Made by a program: the position numbers and the translations under genes
DNA from: Advenella incenata
GTDB lineage: Bacteria; Pseudomonadota; Gammaproteobacteria; Burkholderiales; Burkholderiaceae_B
NCBI RefSeq assembly: GCF_004217095.1
Contig: NZ_SHKO01000002.1
Location: 682,001 to 746,000 of the forward strand
DNA: 64,000 nt
Reading direction: 5' to 3'
Notes under the pieces: generated by a model
Told to the model about the DNA's origin: nothing
What the model saw: only the letters and a program-made list of their open reading frames with translations
Database searches by the model: none
Shown: piece by piece, positions 42,753 to 51,700 of the stretch
Layout of the letters: every line of letters starts with the position of its first letter
Position numbering within the stretch: the first letter of the stretch is position 1

Positions 42753-43069
42753 GAATAAAAGAATCGAATGGTGAATCTATTGATGTATTTGCTATTTATT
42801 GGATAAATAATAAATCGCTATGCCTTGGGTTGCCTAAAGGATATGGAGGCCTATCTGTTTATGACCTATCGGAAGTCGATTTAATAGAGTCAGAACTGAA
42901 TGGCAAGCTGATCTACTTCCAAAATGAAGGAGCTGGTTCTGGTGTATATCATTGGGCCCTAATCGAAGAGTCATTATTAGATGGCTTACTTGAATTAGAT
43001 GAAACTGCCTATAAAAGGTTTTTAGATATATTAAACGCTGAAGGTCAATTAGACGATGACTTTTATTGA
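42749..43069 (+). CDS. cdiI: probable CdiI-type immunity protein
   Basis: 106 residues, overlapping cdiA by the four bases ATGA. Acidic (IESELNGKLIYFQNE, LLELDETAYKRFLDI, ending GQLDDDFY) and AT-rich like the toxin part before it. No family is recognised; the assignment rests on position directly behind a CdiA C-terminus and on overlap, the standard arrangement in which the product binds and neutralises the cognate toxin. The intact frame suggests continued selection or recent arrival. Confidence 0.65.
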   Translation: MRIKESNGESIDVFAIYWINNKSLCLGLPKGYGGLSVYDLSEVDLIESELNGKLIYFQNEGAGSGVYHWALIEESLLDGLLELDETAYKRFLDILNAEGQLDDDFY

Positions 43070-43157
43070 TAATTACGATCCTAAACCTCTTTAGTCTTTT
43101 CACTACCCTTTTATCAGCCTGATAAATTAAAACGTCCAAGCAACGGAGAATCCGAAA
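43070..43157. other. short gap between cdiI and the cdiA scrap
   Basis: Contains CTTTAGTCTTTTCACTACCC and an AT-rich stretch but no gene or clear terminator. Confidence 0.4.
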
Positions 43158-43271
43158 TTGATATTGGAAAAGATCTTGGCGACGGTGAGTTCGCTCGCGG
43201 GACTTGCCGTAGCAGGGCTTGCGGGAGCTGTCGGTGACGATGGCAAGAGCGTACAACGCCAAGACCAATAG
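43158..43271 (+). pseudogene. orphan fragment of a cdiA pretoxin region
   Basis: The frame KLILEKILATVSSLAGLAVA, continuing GLAGAVGDDGKSV and a stop at 43269-43271, repeats the cdiA segment LIFGKDVSQLTPDEKATVSS with IAGLAGA, GAAGGDGRSL, with about eleven residues missing between LI-GKD and ATVSS. It is a leftover of a second, displaced cdiA-CT unit, as in orphan cdiA-CT/cdiI arrays. It lacks VENN and any toxin. From 43272 to 43390 nothing further was recognised. Confidence 0.65.
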
Positions 43272-43390
43272 TCATTTGAAAATTGCTTTACAGATCTAAC
43301 AGTAATAACAATATAGTCAGAGTGTATTGGTAGCCTAAGGCGGCACGGCATAGACTACCCGGTTTGCTGCACCTGAATTCTGGCTATGTA

Positions 43391-44734
43391 ATGACAAAAG
43401 AAATACGCCTTAATGCGTTCCTGATGAACTGCGTCGGTCATCTGGCGCCTGGCCAGTGGACGAATCCTGAAGATACATCCTCCGACTATCTGAATGCCCA
43501 GTACTGGGTTGATCTGGCCGAGCTGCTGGAGCGGGGGTTGTTCGATACGCTGTTTCTAGGTGATGTTACCGGTGTGTACGATGTGGACGGCGGCACGGCT
43601 GAAAACGCGTTGACAAACGCCGCGCAGACCCCCATGAATGACCCGTTTCCTCTGATTTCGCTTATGGCGCATGCAACCCGACACCTGGGTTTTGGCGTGA
43701 CGGCGTCTGTCGCCTACGATCCGCCGTACCTGTTGGCGCGCCGGTTTACCACGCTGGATCACCTGACAAAAGGCCGAGTGGCCTGGAACATTGTCACGTC
43801 CTATCTTGAGAGCGGCGCCCGCAGCCTGGGGCAGGAAAACCTGCTTGGTCATGATGAACGCTATGATCGCGCCGACGAATACCTGGACTTATGTTATCGG
43901 TTCTGGGAAGACAGCTGGGATGACGGCGCCGTCTCGCGTGATGCTCAGGCGGGCAAGTATGTCGACCCTGCCGGTATACACGCCGTTAATCACGAGGGGC
44001 GCTATTTTCGATCTCACGGTATTTTCCAATGTGAGCCGTCGCCACAGCGCACACCGCTTATTTTCCAGGCGGGCGGGTCGCAGCGCGGTGGCCAGTTTGC
44101 GGCGCGCCATGCCGAATGCGTATTCGTTGGTGCGCCAACGCGCGAGGGCGTCAGGCGCAGTGTTGCGCAATTGCAAGATCAGTTGCATGCGGCAGGGCGC
44201 AAGCGGGACGATGTCCGGATATTCGCCATGTTCACCGTGATTGTTGAAGAAACCGCGGCGCTGGCTCGCCAGCGACATCAGGAGTACCTGGCTCGTGCCA
44301 ACCTGGATGGCGCCCGTGCACTGCTTTCCGGATGGACTGGTATTGATCTGTCTCGCTATAGCCTGGACGATGAGTTGGTCTATGTGGATACGAATGCCGG
44401 GCAATCGGCGCTGGCGTCGTTCAGCAAGCTGGATCCGTCACGAACCTGGACCTTGCGCGACGCGCTTGAATTTGTTGCCCTTGGCGGCAGAGGGCCGGTG
44501 GTGGTCGGCGACGCCCGTGAAGTGGCGGACGAACTGCAGGGCTGGGTCAACGACACTGGCATTGACGGATTCAATCTGGCCTATATAGAGATGCCGCGCA
44601 CGTTTCGCAATATTGTTGATTATCTGGTGCCCGAATTACAGCGTCGTGGCGCGTACAAGCGCCAATATGCCGACGGCGTGCTTCGCGAGAAGTTGCTCTC
44701 GGCTGGCCCGTACCGCACCACGGTTTCCCCTTAG
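43391..44734 (+). CDS. LLM-class flavin-dependent monooxygenase (NtaA/SnaA/DszA type)
   Basis: 447 residues from the ATG at 43391 (a TTG at 43364 is less likely). MTKEIRLNAFLMNCVGHLAP and GQWTNPED, AELLERGLFDTLFLGDVTGV near 40, FGVTASVAYDPPYLLARRFT near 100, and GRVAWNIVTSYLESGARSLG near 125 are the landmarks of the NtaA/DszA branch of bacterial luciferase-like enzymes, which use FMNH2 from a separate reductase to oxidise chelators, sulfones or similar molecules. No reductase gene is visible. An AhpD-like protein and a complete ABC importer follow, which probably supply the substrate. Confidence 0.9.
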   Translation: MTKEIRLNAFLMNCVGHLAPGQWTNPEDTSSDYLNAQYWVDLAELLERGLFDTLFLGDVTGVYDVDGGTAENALTNAAQTPMNDPFPLISLMAHATRHLGFGVTASVAYDPPYLLARRFTTLDHLTKGRVAWNIVTSYLESGARSLGQENLLGHDERYDRADEYLDLCYRFWEDSWDDGAVSRDAQAGKYVDPAGIHAVNHEGRYFRSHGIFQCEPSPQRTPLIFQAGGSQRGGQFAARHAECVFVGAPTREGVRRSVAQLQDQLHAAGRKRDDVRIFAMFTVIVEETAALARQRHQEYLARANLDGARALLSGWTGIDLSRYSLDDELVYVDTNAGQSALASFSKLDPSRTWTLRDALEFVALGGRGPVVVGDAREVADELQGWVNDTGIDGFNLAYIEMPRTFRNIVDYLVPELQRRGAYKRQYADGVLREKLLSAGPYRTTVSP

Positions 44735-44756
44735 TTTTTTGGAAGAAGAGAACGCT

Positions 44757-45302
44757 ATGCCCCGTATTTCAGAACTCCCTGTCGATAGCCTGAGCCCCGC
44801 GCTGCAGGCGCTTTTCCCGCGCTATACCGGCAACGGCTCGCATTTTGCGGACCAATTCCAGGTGCTGTCCCACGTGCAGCCCGCAGCCGAACATCTGTTT
44901 GACATGCTGCTAACGCTCAAGCAGCAACAGAATGTCCCATCCCGATATATTGAGCTGGCCATCGTAGTGGTATCGCAACTGAATCGTTGTCTTTACTGCG
45001 TGGAAAATCACAATCCGCGCTTGCAAGTCGAGGGACTGGCCGTGGATGACCCGCAAGCACTGATCGATGGCACTGCCAAGGGCCAGCTGACCGACACGGA
45101 TCAACTGGTGGTCGATTATGCGATTGCCGTCACACAGGCGGCAGAACGCATTCCCGAGGCGTTGTTTGACCGTCTGCGCCAGGTGTTTACCGAAGCCCAG
45201 ATTGTTGAATTGACCTTGCGCATCTCCCTTTGCGGTTTCTTTAATCGTTTCAACCAGGCGTTGCAGATTGGCGAAAGCAGCACAGCGGCACACCCGGTCT
45301 GA
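44757..45302 (+). CDS. AhpD-like carboxymuconolactone decarboxylase family protein
   Basis: 181 residues from the ATG at 44757, with GGAAGAAGAG before it. PSRYIELAIVVVSQLNRCLY then CVENHNPRL near 65-92 gives the Glu, CxxC and His pattern of AhpD peroxidases, unlike the CMD protein at 4954. Such proteins detoxify peroxides with thiol recycling and often accompany flavin monooxygenases that leak peroxide. It lies 22 bp after the monooxygenase and 26 bp before the ABC binding protein. Confidence 0.88.
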   Translation: MPRISELPVDSLSPALQALFPRYTGNGSHFADQFQVLSHVQPAAEHLFDMLLTLKQQQNVPSRYIELAIVVVSQLNRCLYCVENHNPRLQVEGLAVDDPQALIDGTAKGQLTDTDQLVVDYAIAVTQAAERIPEALFDRLRQVFTEAQIVELTLRISLCGFFNRFNQALQIGESSTAAHPV

Positions 45303-45328
45303 TCCATTTCAATTGTAATTTGCACATC

Positions 45329-46585
45329 ATGGCACCTCTTATGTCTCGTATTATCGGCCCCGGCCGCCGGCTTTTGTCCCGTTTCGTATTGGCATCGATC
45401 ACGGGTGCCGCTGCTATCTCGTCCATTGCGCCAGCTGTTGCGCAGGAGGCGCTGGCGCCCATACGCATTGGCGTTCTTGTTCCGCTAAGCGGTGCCGGTG
45501 GCGCGTACGGGCCGGGCATGGCGGATGCGGCAAAGCGCGCAGCCGAGTTCATTAACAGCGAAGCCGGTGGTGTGCTCAACGGGCGCAAGCTGGAGATTGT
45601 TGTTGCCGATAGCGAAACGAACCCGACTGCGGGTGTGGCCGCTGCCCGCAAGCTGTTGGATGTCAGCAAGGTGTCTGCGATTGCCGGGTTGTGGAGCAGT
45701 TCCGTGGCTCTGGCCGTCAAGCCGCTAACGCTGGAGCGGGGCATTCCGTTGCTGGTGACCGGTACGGGTGACGAAGTCACCCAGGGCGACAACAAAGGAC
45801 TGGTATGGCGATTCCAGGCCCGTGGCAGCGATTGGGGTAGGGTTTTTGCCCGCGCTGCCTATCACGACGGGGCTCGTACGGCCTCGGTCATGGTCCAGCA
45901 GGCGCCAGCCTGGACGATTATGGTAGATCCCTTTGTCACCGAGTTTCGTAAACTGGGCGGCAAGATCGTAGATGTTGTTTATTACAATCCGGGCCAGTCT
46001 TCCTATCGTGCCGAAGTGGAAAAGGTTTTTGCCAAAGAACCCGATGCCGTGTTTCTGCCAAGTTATCTGCCTGAACTGTCCGCGATTGCGCGCGAGGTTT
46101 TCCGCAGTGGCTTTACCAGCAAAATCTATTCAAACTCATCGGCTGCGGATGCCGAAGGGGCGTTCATCAAAAATGTAGGCGCCGAGGTTGCCGAGGGTAT
46201 TAATCATATCCAGTCGATTCCACCAGCAGAATCAACCGCTTACAAAACCTTTTCCCAGCATACCAAAACGCCCGAGAATACGCTGGCCATATTCCCGTCC
46301 AATATGTGGGATGAGGTCTCAGTGCTTGCGCTGGCCATGGAAAAGTCCGGCAGCGCCGACCCCGCCGTTTTCAGCAAATCCATTTTGGATGTCGTTAACG
46401 GCCCGGGCACGGTAGTCGAAAACCCGGTTGACGGACTCAAAGCCCTTCGCGCTGGCAAGCCAATTTCCTACAGCGGGGCAGGAGCGCAATTTAAGTTCAC
46501 GCCAACGGGAGACCAGTTGCATCGTTCCTACGGCCGTTTCATTATCAAGGACGGCGCCAACCATCAGCAGGGATTGATAGAGTGA
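45329..46585 (+). CDS. branched-chain amino acid-type ABC transporter substrate-binding protein
   Basis: 418 residues from the ATG at 45329; another ATG at 45341 is possible, neither with a strong ribosome site. Signal peptide through about residue 40 (ends APAVAQEAL). PIRIGVLVPLSGAGGAYGPG near 45, AAEFINSEAGGVLNGRKLEI and VVADSETNPTAGVAAARKLL are the typical LivJ/Periplasmic_Binding_6 start. Such receptors bind amino acids, amides, aromatic acids and others. Genes for two ATPases and two permeases follow without gaps. Confidence 0.92.
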   Translation: MAPLMSRIIGPGRRLLSRFVLASITGAAAISSIAPAVAQEALAPIRIGVLVPLSGAGGAYGPGMADAAKRAAEFINSEAGGVLNGRKLEIVVADSETNPTAGVAAARKLLDVSKVSAIAGLWSSSVALAVKPLTLERGIPLLVTGTGDEVTQGDNKGLVWRFQARGSDWGRVFARAAYHDGARTASVMVQQAPAWTIMVDPFVTEFRKLGGKIVDVVYYNPGQSSYRAEVEKVFAKEPDAVFLPSYLPELSAIAREVFRSGFTSKIYSNSSAADAEGAFIKNVGAEVAEGINHIQSIPPAESTAYKTFSQHTKTPENTLAIFPSNMWDEVSVLALAMEKSGSADPAVFSKSILDVVNGPGTVVENPVDGLKALRAGKPISYSGAGAQFKFTPTGDQLHRSYGRFIIKDGANHQQGLIE

Positions 46586-47376
46586 ATGCGACCGCAAGTG
46601 CGGGAACGCAAGCTGATACAGGCCTGTACGCCAGAGATATCCAGCTGTCCTATGGTGGCTTGAAGGTATTGAAGGGCGTCTCTATCAGTATCGAGCGCGG
46701 TCAGATTACTGGTATCGTCGGGCCAAATGGCGCTGGAAAATCTTCGCTGTTCAATGTGCTGGCGGGCAACGCCGCACCGGATCACGGTCGTGTCTGCCTT
46801 GGCTCGCAAGACATTACCCGGCTTGCCGTGCATGATCGCGCCCGTGCCGGCATTGCACGCACCTTTCAGCTGGCGCGCGAACTCGACAGCCTGACGGTAC
46901 TTGAAAACCTGCTGCTGGCCTGGCCCGACCAGGCGGGCGATACGTTATGGCGCATTTTTTTGCAGCGCGATGGCATCCGGAAAACGCAGGAACAGGCCGT
47001 CGAACATGCACTGGCCCTGCTAGAGCGCACGCGGCTGACGCGGTTAGCCGATAGCCAGGCAGGGGGCCTGTCCGGTGGTCAGAAAAAGCTGCTCGAACTG
47101 TGCCGCGCGCTCATGCTGAACGCGCCCATTATCCTGCTGGATGAACCCGCGGCTGGCGTAAACCCGGCCTTGATGGACGAGCTGGCCGGGTTTATCAGCG
47201 AATTGCGCAATGAGGGCAAGACGTTTGCTATTGTTGAACATAATATGGATCTGATTGCCGCGCTGTGCGATACCGTGTATGTGCTGGCTGACGGTGCGGT
47301 GCTGACCCAAGGCACCTTTGCCCAGGTCGTTGCCGACAGCCGGGTCCAGGATGCTTACCTTGGAGTGACACTATGA
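46582..47376 (+). CDS. ABC transporter ATP-binding protein, LivG type
   Basis: 264 residues from a GTG that overlaps the binding-protein stop by four bases. Walker A GPNGAGKSSLFNVL near residue 50, signature LSGGQKKLLELCRALM near 156, Walker B IILLDEPAAGVNP near 176, and the C-terminal VLADGAVLTQGT and DAYLG of the LivG branch. It energises the importer together with the LivF-type subunit downstream. Confidence 0.93.
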   Translation: MNATASAGTQADTGLYARDIQLSYGGLKVLKGVSISIERGQITGIVGPNGAGKSSLFNVLAGNAAPDHGRVCLGSQDITRLAVHDRARAGIARTFQLARELDSLTVLENLLLAWPDQAGDTLWRIFLQRDGIRKTQEQAVEHALALLERTRLTRLADSQAGGLSGGQKKLLELCRALMLNAPIILLDEPAAGVNPALMDELAGFISELRNEGKTFAIVEHNMDLIAALCDTVYVLADGAVLTQGTFAQVVADSRVQDAYLGVTL

Positions 47377-48128
47377 CCGCCGCGCTGACAGTGTCGGGAT
47401 TGCAGGCGGGGTATGGCGGCAAACCTGTTCTGCATGGTGTGGATCTGACCGTAGCCCAGGGCAGTGCGCTGACGATTGTGGGGCCCAATGGATCGGGTAA
47501 ATCCACTTTGCTCAAAGCCATCGCCGGTCAGATTCCGGCGCAGGCAGGCACGATAAAAATGGGTGAGGTTGACCTGACGCGAATGAGCGCGCAGGCGCGC
47601 ACGCGCACGGGCCTGGTCTTTGTGCCGCAGGAAGGGAACGTTTTCCGAAATATGACCGTCCGGGAAAATTTGCGTCTTGGCTGGGATTTTCATCATCATG
47701 GGCCAGCGGGCAGATTGGCGCCAAAACTGGACGAAGTCTTGCAGTTATTCCCCGAGATCAAGCCCCATCTGCACACGTCGGCAGGGTTGCTCAGCGGTGG
47801 GCAGCGCCAGATGGTGGCTGTGGCTAGCGCCATGATGCTTGACCCACGCGTCCTGGTGCTGGATGAGCCTTCGGCCGGGTTATCGCCGCGCAACGCACAA
47901 CTGCTGTTTGACATTATCGACCGTATTCGCCAGACCGGCCTGACGCTGCTGATGATCGAGCAAAACGTACAGCTGGGCCTGTCGGTGGCAGAGCAGGGGC
48001 TGGTTCTGGTCATGGGGCGTGTTCGGCATCGTGCGCCGGCAAGCGAACTGGCGCAGGATAAATCGCTGGCGGCGCTTTTCCTGGGCGCATCCGGTTCCCA
48101 TGATGCGCATTCCCCCGACGTTTTTTGA
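47373..48128 (+). CDS. ABC transporter ATP-binding protein, LivF type
   Basis: 251 residues, overlapping livG-like by ATGA. Walker A GPNGSGKSTLLKAI near 37, VFVPQEGNVFRNMTVRENL near 84, signature LLSGGQRQMVAVASAMM, Walker B VLVLDEPSAGLSPR. The VPQxxNVFxxxTVxENL loop is characteristic of LivF. Confidence 0.93.
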   Translation: MTAALTVSGLQAGYGGKPVLHGVDLTVAQGSALTIVGPNGSGKSTLLKAIAGQIPAQAGTIKMGEVDLTRMSAQARTRTGLVFVPQEGNVFRNMTVRENLRLGWDFHHHGPAGRLAPKLDEVLQLFPEIKPHLHTSAGLLSGGQRQMVAVASAMMLDPRVLVLDEPSAGLSPRNAQLLFDIIDRIRQTGLTLLMIEQNVQLGLSVAEQGLVLVMGRVRHRAPASELAQDKSLAALFLGASGSHDAHSPDVF

Positions 48129-48138
48129 TTGAGTGACC

Positions 48139-48996
48139 ATGCAAATTCTATTTAATGGACTGATTACCGGCATGCTGGTTGCTTTGCCTGCCCTGGCGGT
48201 CGCGTTGACCTTCAGTGTCTTGCGGTTTGCCAACTTCGCCATTGGCGCCATGATCACCAGTGGCGCTTATCTGGCATATGCATTTAATGTGGTGCTGGGC
48301 TTGCCACTTTGGCTATCGGGCATCATCGCCGTGGCGCTGTCCGCAGCCCTGGCAGTCTTGGTGGACCTGCTGGCGTTTCGCCCTTTAAGAAATCGTTCGG
48401 CGGTTACCCTCATGGTCGCGTCCATGGGTGTCTCATTTATTCTGGAAAATATCATTCGGTTCGTTGCCGGCAATACTTCGGTCGGCTATGACGTGGCATT
48501 GTCGCGTCCGTGGCGATGGGCGGGGCTGCGCATCAATGTCGAACAGGTGCAGGCGCTGGTCATCTGCCTGCTGGTGCTGCTGTCTGTCTGGGCGCTTTTT
48601 CGATGGTCCCGGCTGGGCCGGGCGATGCGCGCGGTGGCCGATAATGCGGCGCTGGCGGCTTCCCGCGGCGTCTCGCAGCAGTATGTTATTTCCATTACCT
48701 GGGCCCTGGCCGGCGGGCTGGCTGCCCTGTCGGGCATGTTGATCGGGCTGGACGCCACAGTGGATCCGCAAATGGGCTGGACTTATGCCTTGCCTGCGTT
48801 TGCTGCCGCGATCCTGGGCGGGCTGACGCATCCGTTGGCCGCGATTCCGGGGGCGCTGGTGATGGGCGTGTTATCCGAAGCGGCCACGCTGGTGCTGCCT
48901 TCGCACTATCGTTCCCTGGTGGCCTTTGTCGTCATGAGTGTGTTGCTGGCATTGCGCCCGGCAGGATTGTTTGGCAAGCGCTGGCTCACCCGATAG
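48139..48996 (+). CDS. branched-chain-type ABC permease, LivH type
   Basis: 285 residues from MQILFNG (an in-frame start at 48133 adds two). About eight membrane segments; LTFSVLRFANFAIGAMITSG near 26 matches LivH (LxLIYGVLRxINFAHG). GRAMRAVADNAALAASRGVS near 165 is the coupling loop that contacts the ATPases. Confidence 0.92.
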   Translation: MQILFNGLITGMLVALPALAVALTFSVLRFANFAIGAMITSGAYLAYAFNVVLGLPLWLSGIIAVALSAALAVLVDLLAFRPLRNRSAVTLMVASMGVSFILENIIRFVAGNTSVGYDVALSRPWRWAGLRINVEQVQALVICLLVLLSVWALFRWSRLGRAMRAVADNAALAASRGVSQQYVISITWALAGGLAALSGMLIGLDATVDPQMGWTYALPAFAAAILGGLTHPLAAIPGALVMGVLSEAATLVLPSHYRSLVAFVVMSVLLALRPAGLFGKRWLTR

Positions 48997-49008
48997 GAAA
49001 ATGATTTC

Positions 49009-49887
49009 ATGACAGCATACCTACTCTCGCTGCTCGCATTGGCGATGATGGCCGGCATTACCGGCCTGGCACTCAACATACAATGGGGCATGGCTGGCCT
49101 GGTCAACTTCGGGCTTTTCGGGTTCTATATGATTGGCGCGTATGCGTGCGCGCTGCTCACCACCCAACTGGGATGGTCTCCCTGGCTGGCCATGCCGGTC
49201 ACGGTTATTCTGACTGTCGCGGTAAGCGCCCTGGTGTGCCTGATCTCTGTGCGCCTGGCGGATGACTATTTTGCCATCGTGACGCTGGCCTTCGCAGAAA
49301 GCGTCAAGCTGCTGATCAACAATGAAGAATGGCTGACTCGGGGCAGCATTGGCATCCCGAATATTCCCCGACCCGTTGCCAGCGATACCGGCTTGTTGGT
49401 GCTGGCTGCGGTGATGCTGCTGGTGGTTTTTGTCGTTTTTGAGATTATCACCCGCTCACCACTGGGCCGCACTGCCCGCGCGTTGCGCGATGATCCGCTG
49501 GTGGCGCAAAGTGTCGGCAAAAACGTCCTGGGCGTGCGGTTGCGTTTTTTCGCCCTGGGCGGCGCAGCACTTGGCCTTGCCGGCTGCTTGCACGCTTTTT
49601 ATTATCGATATATTGATCCGTCGCAATTCAGTGTTGCCATGACGGCTTCTGCGTTCATGCTGGTCATTCTGGCCGGGCGCGGCAGCCATCGCGGCGTGCT
49701 CCTGAGCAGCCTGACGGTTGTGTTATTGCTGGAAGGCACGCGTTTTCTGGACGATTACATTTCCTGGCTGGCGCCGCATCAATTGGCTGCCCTCAGATTG
49801 ATTCTGATCGGGCTGATCCTGATTCTGTTGCTGATTTTCAAGCCGCAGGGCTTTGCCAAAGAATATCGGTTTATGCGGAATCGGTGA
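49009..49887 (+). CDS. branched-chain-type ABC permease, LivM type
   Basis: 292 residues, about nine membrane segments. LALNIQWGMAGLVNFGLFGF near 22 is the LivM counterpart of the LivH signature; GRTARALRDDPLVAQSVGKN near 155 is the coupling loop. It completes the five-gene importer 45329-49887, followed after 160 bp by a strong terminator. Together with the monooxygenase and AhpD-like genes it forms one likely catabolic operon. Confidence 0.92.
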   Translation: MTAYLLSLLALAMMAGITGLALNIQWGMAGLVNFGLFGFYMIGAYACALLTTQLGWSPWLAMPVTVILTVAVSALVCLISVRLADDYFAIVTLAFAESVKLLINNEEWLTRGSIGIPNIPRPVASDTGLLVLAAVMLLVVFVVFEIITRSPLGRTARALRDDPLVAQSVGKNVLGVRLRFFALGGAALGLAGCLHAFYYRYIDPSQFSVAMTASAFMLVILAGRGSHRGVLLSSLTVVLLLEGTRFLDDYISWLAPHQLAALRLILIGLILILLLIFKPQGFAKEYRFMRNR

Positions 49888-50046
49888 CGGCTGTCGATAT
49901 AAGGCAACCCATGTCAACCTGTCCGAGGCGGCTGAGAGATCTGAAGCGGATAATGGCCCTTCGGCGCAGATTTAGATCGAAGATCGAATATCTGATTTCA
50001 AATACTGAATATAGCAAGCTTGCTTTCGTGCCGAGAGGCAGACGAA

Positions 50047-50085
50047 AAAACGCCGACCACTGGGACTGCCCACGGTCGGCGTTTT
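50047..50085. terminator. strong bidirectional rho-independent terminator
   Basis: AAAACGCCGACC (50047-50058) and GGTCGGCGTTTT (50074-50085) form a perfect 12-bp stem with A and T tracts, between the convergent livM-like and alpha/beta hydrolase genes; the latter ends at 50098. It probably serves both. Confidence 0.85.
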
Positions 50086-50097
50086 GTTGCGATCCCC

Positions 50098-51051
50098 TTA
50101 GTTCTGCAGAAATTGCAGCAGATCCTGGTTAAAGCGTTCTTTATGAGTATCGGTCAGACCGTGCGGTGCACCGGAATAAACGATAAGCTTGGCCCCTTTG
50201 ATTTGCGCGGCCGATGCCTTGCCGGCGGTGTCTATCGGCACAATCTGGTCGTCATCTCCATGAATCACCAAAGTAGGCACATCGAATTTTTTCAGATCCT
50301 CACGAAAATCCGTGGCCGAGAAGGCCGCGATTGAGTCGTAGGTGTTCTTGTGTCCAGCCTGCATGCCCTGCGCCCACCAGCTATTGATCAGGCCTTGCGA
50401 TACCTTGGCGCCTTTACGGTTAAAACCGTAGAAGGGACCGGATGCCAGATCAAGATATAACTGCGAGCGGTTCTCCAGCGATGCCTTGCGCAAGCCATCG
50501 AAAACCTCCAGCGGCACACCTTGCGGATTATCTGCCGTTTGCAGCATCAGCGGCGGCACCGCGCTCACCAGTACGGCTTTCTTGATGCGGCTGGTGCCAT
50601 GGCGACCGATATAGCGCGCCACTTCGCCGCCGCCCGTGGAAAAGCCCACCGCGATCACGTCTTTCAGATCAAGTGTGTCAATCACAGCGGCCAGATCGTC
50701 AGCGTAGTGGTTCATATTATTGCCGTCCCAGGGCTGGCTGGAGCGGCCATGACCGCGACGGTCGTGGGCGATCACCCGGTATCCATGGTCGGCCAGGAAA
50801 ATCATCTGCGATTCCCAGCTGTCCGAACTAAGCGGCCAGCCATGGCTTAAGGTCACGACCGGGCCGTCCTTTGGCCCCCAGTCTTTGTAGTACAAGCGCA
50901 CGCCGTCGGTCGTGGTGATGTAGTTGCCGTCTACTGTGGCATGGGTTGCCGCTTGCGCGGCAGTGGCAGGTTGTGCTGCATGGGCGGCGACGCCAGCTTG
51001 CAGAGAGGCGGCCAGCAGGCCGGTAGCGATTGCACGGGAAGTCTTGTTCAT
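50098..51051 (-). CDS. exported alpha/beta hydrolase (non-haem chloroperoxidase type)
   Basis: 317 residues from [11 protein letters not shown], with AGGAG seven bases ahead; two upstream in-frame ATGs are less well placed. Signal peptide to about residue 27. [11 protein letters not shown] near 80 is the oxyanion-hole region, [14 protein letters not shown] near 148 the nucleophile elbow with Ser, HGDDDQIVP near 262 the acid, and [19 protein letters not shown] the histidine. This set is typical of cofactor-free haloperoxidases/perhydrolases and related esterases. Next to an Ohr peroxidase and an AraC regulator, a role in oxidant or xenobiotic response fits. Confidence 0.9.
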   Translation of the reverse strand: MNKTSRAIATGLLAASLQAGVAAHAAQPATAAQAATHATVDGNYITTTDGVRLYYKDWGPKDGPVVTLSHGWPLSSDSWESQMIFLADHGYRVIAHDRRGHGRSSQPWDGNNMNHYADDLAAVIDTLDLKDVIAVGFSTGGGEVARYIGRHGTSRIKKAVLVSAVPPLMLQTADNPQGVPLEVFDGLRKASLENRSQLYLDLASGPFYGFNRKGAKVSQGLINSWWAQGMQAGHKNTYDSIAAFSATDFREDLKKFDVPTLVIHGDDDQIVPIDTAGKASAAQIKGAKLIVYSGAPHGLTDTHKERFNQDLLQFLQN

Positions 51052-51146
51052 GGTCATACTCCTGGATTGAGTCAGATGAAATAAAAAGTCAGACAAAAGA
51101 AAAAGGACAAATGAAATAAAAAGCGGCGAAATACAAAAGCGCGATA

Positions 51147-51575
51147 TCAGTTGCCGAGCACCAGCGTTACGTCGATGTTGCCGCGCGTCGCATTGGAATA
51201 CGGGCAGACAACATGGGCCTGGTCGACCAGCGCCTGCAGCGTGTCGCGGTCGATCCCGGGGGCGGCAATGGTCAGTTGTGCCTGGATGCCGAAGCCGGTG
51301 GGGATCTGGCCGATACCAACCTGGCCAGTTACGGTTGTGTCTGCGGGCAGGGCAACCTTTTGTTTGGCGGCGACGAATTTGAGCGCACCCAGAAAGCAGG
51401 CCGAATAACCGGCGGCAAACAATTGTTCCGGATTGGTGCCGGGGCCGCCGGCGCCGCCCAGCTCGCGTGGAGTGGACAATTGCACGTCAAGCACGTTGTC
51501 GGAGGAAGTGGCGCGACCTTCCCTGCCTCCTGTGGCAGTTGCAGTGGCGGTGTAGAGAACTTTTTCGATAGACAT
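51147..51575 (-). CDS. ohr: Ohr/OsmC family organic hydroperoxide reductase
   Basis: 142 residues from [27 protein letters not shown] carries the peroxidatic cysteine near 60 and [20 protein letters not shown] the resolving cysteine near 125; the conserved Arg lies in STPRELGG. Ohr reduces organic and fatty-acid hydroperoxides with lipoylated partners. It lies 95 bp upstream of the hydrolase on the same strand and is divergent from the AraC gene. Confidence 0.92.
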   Translation of the reverse strand: MSIEKVLYTATATATGGREGRATSSDNVLDVQLSTPRELGGAGGPGTNPEQLFAAGYSACFLGALKFVAAKQKVALPADTTVTGQVGIGQIPTGFGIQAQLTIAAPGIDRDTLQALVDQAHVVCPYSNATRGNIDVTLVLGN

Positions 51576-51700
51576 AATGAGGGGTCCTGGTAAGTGAGTT
51601 GCTTGGTTGGGGAAAGTGTTATCCCGTAAGACGTATTCTGCCCGCACCGGAAGGACGTTGGGTGATGTAAAATCCTGAAAACTTGACTAGGAGTATTAAA

